Shown: piece by piece, positions 4,762-5,081 of the stretch
Layout: each line of letters starts with the position of its first letter
How positions within the stretch are numbered: position 1 is the first letter of the stretch
DNA from: Actinomycetota bacterium
GTDB lineage: Bacteria > Actinomycetota > Actinomycetes > Nanopelagicales > Nanopelagicaceae
Length of the DNA: 5,081 nt
NCBI GenBank assembly: GCA_947503395.1
Contig: CANNDP010000065.1
Coordinates: forward strand, 1 to 5,081
Direction: 5' to 3'
Translations under genes and position numbers: made by a program
Notes under the pieces: generated by a model
Databases searched by the model: none
Seen by the model: only the letters and a program-made list of their open reading frames with translations
Told to the model about the DNA's origin: nothing

Positions 4762-5081
4762 ATGGATTCAATATTGGAAAAGGCTGCAGTTAAGCGCGCC
4801 AAAGCAGCGCTTGATAAGCATGGAATTTCCGGGAAGATAAAAATTCTCACCGATAGCGCAAGAACAGCAGCTGAAGCGGCAGCAGGATTAGGTATTGAAG
4901 TTGGACAGATCGCCTCATCGCTAGTGTTTAAGTTACCAGGTCAGAGATCGCTTCTAATAATTACCTCAGGTCGCCATCGAGTTGATACGCAGATGGTGGC
5001 TGAATTACTGCAAGTTCCAGCCCTTGATCGAGCGGATGCAGATTATGTTAAGGAGATTTCTGGATACTCTGTTGGCGGAGT
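4762..5081 (+). CDS. YbaK/EbsC-family aminoacyl-tRNA deacylase-like protein (partial, C-terminus missing)
   Basis: An open frame of 106 codons runs off the right edge. The protein shows the family landmarks in order: an N-terminal helix with KRAKAALDKHG, LTDSARTAAEAA (29-40), GQIASSLVFK (48-57), LLIITSGRHRVD (64-75) and an ending ISGYSVGG (99-106) that corresponds to the start of the conserved tGxxxGGvxPxG segment. YbaK and ProX-type members hydrolyse mischarged Cys- or Ala-tRNA(Pro). The Lys that usually precedes S/T-L in the I-x-K-S-L motif is Ser52 here, a form I associate with the actinobacterial subgroup, so deacylase activity should not be assumed. It starts 9 bases after the arsC stop with no visible ribosome binding site. 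Co-transcription with arsC is plausible, but a functional link is not obvious. Probably about 50 residues are missing. Confidence 0.88.
   Translation, partial: MDSILEKAAVKRAKAALDKHGISGKIKILTDSARTAAEAAAGLGIEVGQIASSLVFKLPGQRSLLIITSGRHRVDTQMVAELLQVPALDRADADYVKEISGYSVGG

Noticed and set aside
1..5081. Defence island, CRISPR, prophage or transposon
   Set aside because: No repeats, transposase, integrase or nuclease genes are present; all genes belong to housekeeping, transport or detoxification families with uniform appearance.

Overview
The window looks like compact chromosomal DNA from an actinobacterium of moderate GC content (mid-40s per cent by eye). Three things suggest this: a perfect actinobacterial LexA/SOS operator, an ArsC with the actinobacterial active-site signature CVHNAGRSQ, and a YbaK-family protein with the GQIAxSLVF form of its motif. 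Short spacers, 4-base gene overlaps and apparent leaderless starts fit a streamlined planktonic lineage such as the freshwater Nanopelagicales (acI) group. That lineage is an inference; no rRNA or marker gene is present.

Left edge (1-356): the 5' part of a small Trp-rich protein resembling the DUF6504 family runs leftward off the window. Its start region carries a perfect LexA box (144-161). Just upstream, its non-template strand has four runs of 4 to 7 G (173-209) that fit the canonical G-quadruplex pattern. About 145 bp of further intergenic DNA holds an imperfect dyad and a 22-nt-spaced direct repeat, and leads rightward to the next gene.

Middle (357-2966): a secreted two-domain 5'-nucleotidase/metallophosphatase starts at TTG behind a GGAGGA ribosome binding site and ends at an unusually long hairpin terminator. 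It is followed by a four-helix DoxX-family membrane protein with its own ribosome binding site and terminator. The nucleotidase metal site departs from the textbook pattern: DxH is DGE and GHxH is GGDD.

Right part (2967-5081): a tightly packed rightward cluster encodes a TauE/SafE-family permease, an AqpS-like aquaporin and an arsenate reductase (ArsC), joined by ATGA and TTGA stop/start overlaps. A YbaK/EbsC-family protein follows 9 nt later and runs off the right edge. The simplest reading is an arsenate-detoxification operon: ArsC reduces arsenate, and arsenite leaves through the aquaporin channel rather than an ArsB/Acr3 pump. The permease would have an undefined anion, sulfur or arsenical export role. 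No ArsR, ArsB or Acr3 is visible inside the window.

No RNA gene, insertion sequence, CRISPR array or origin was recognised. The parts most worth a second look are the SOS-box/G-quadruplex promoter at the left edge and the permease-aquaporin-ArsC operon.
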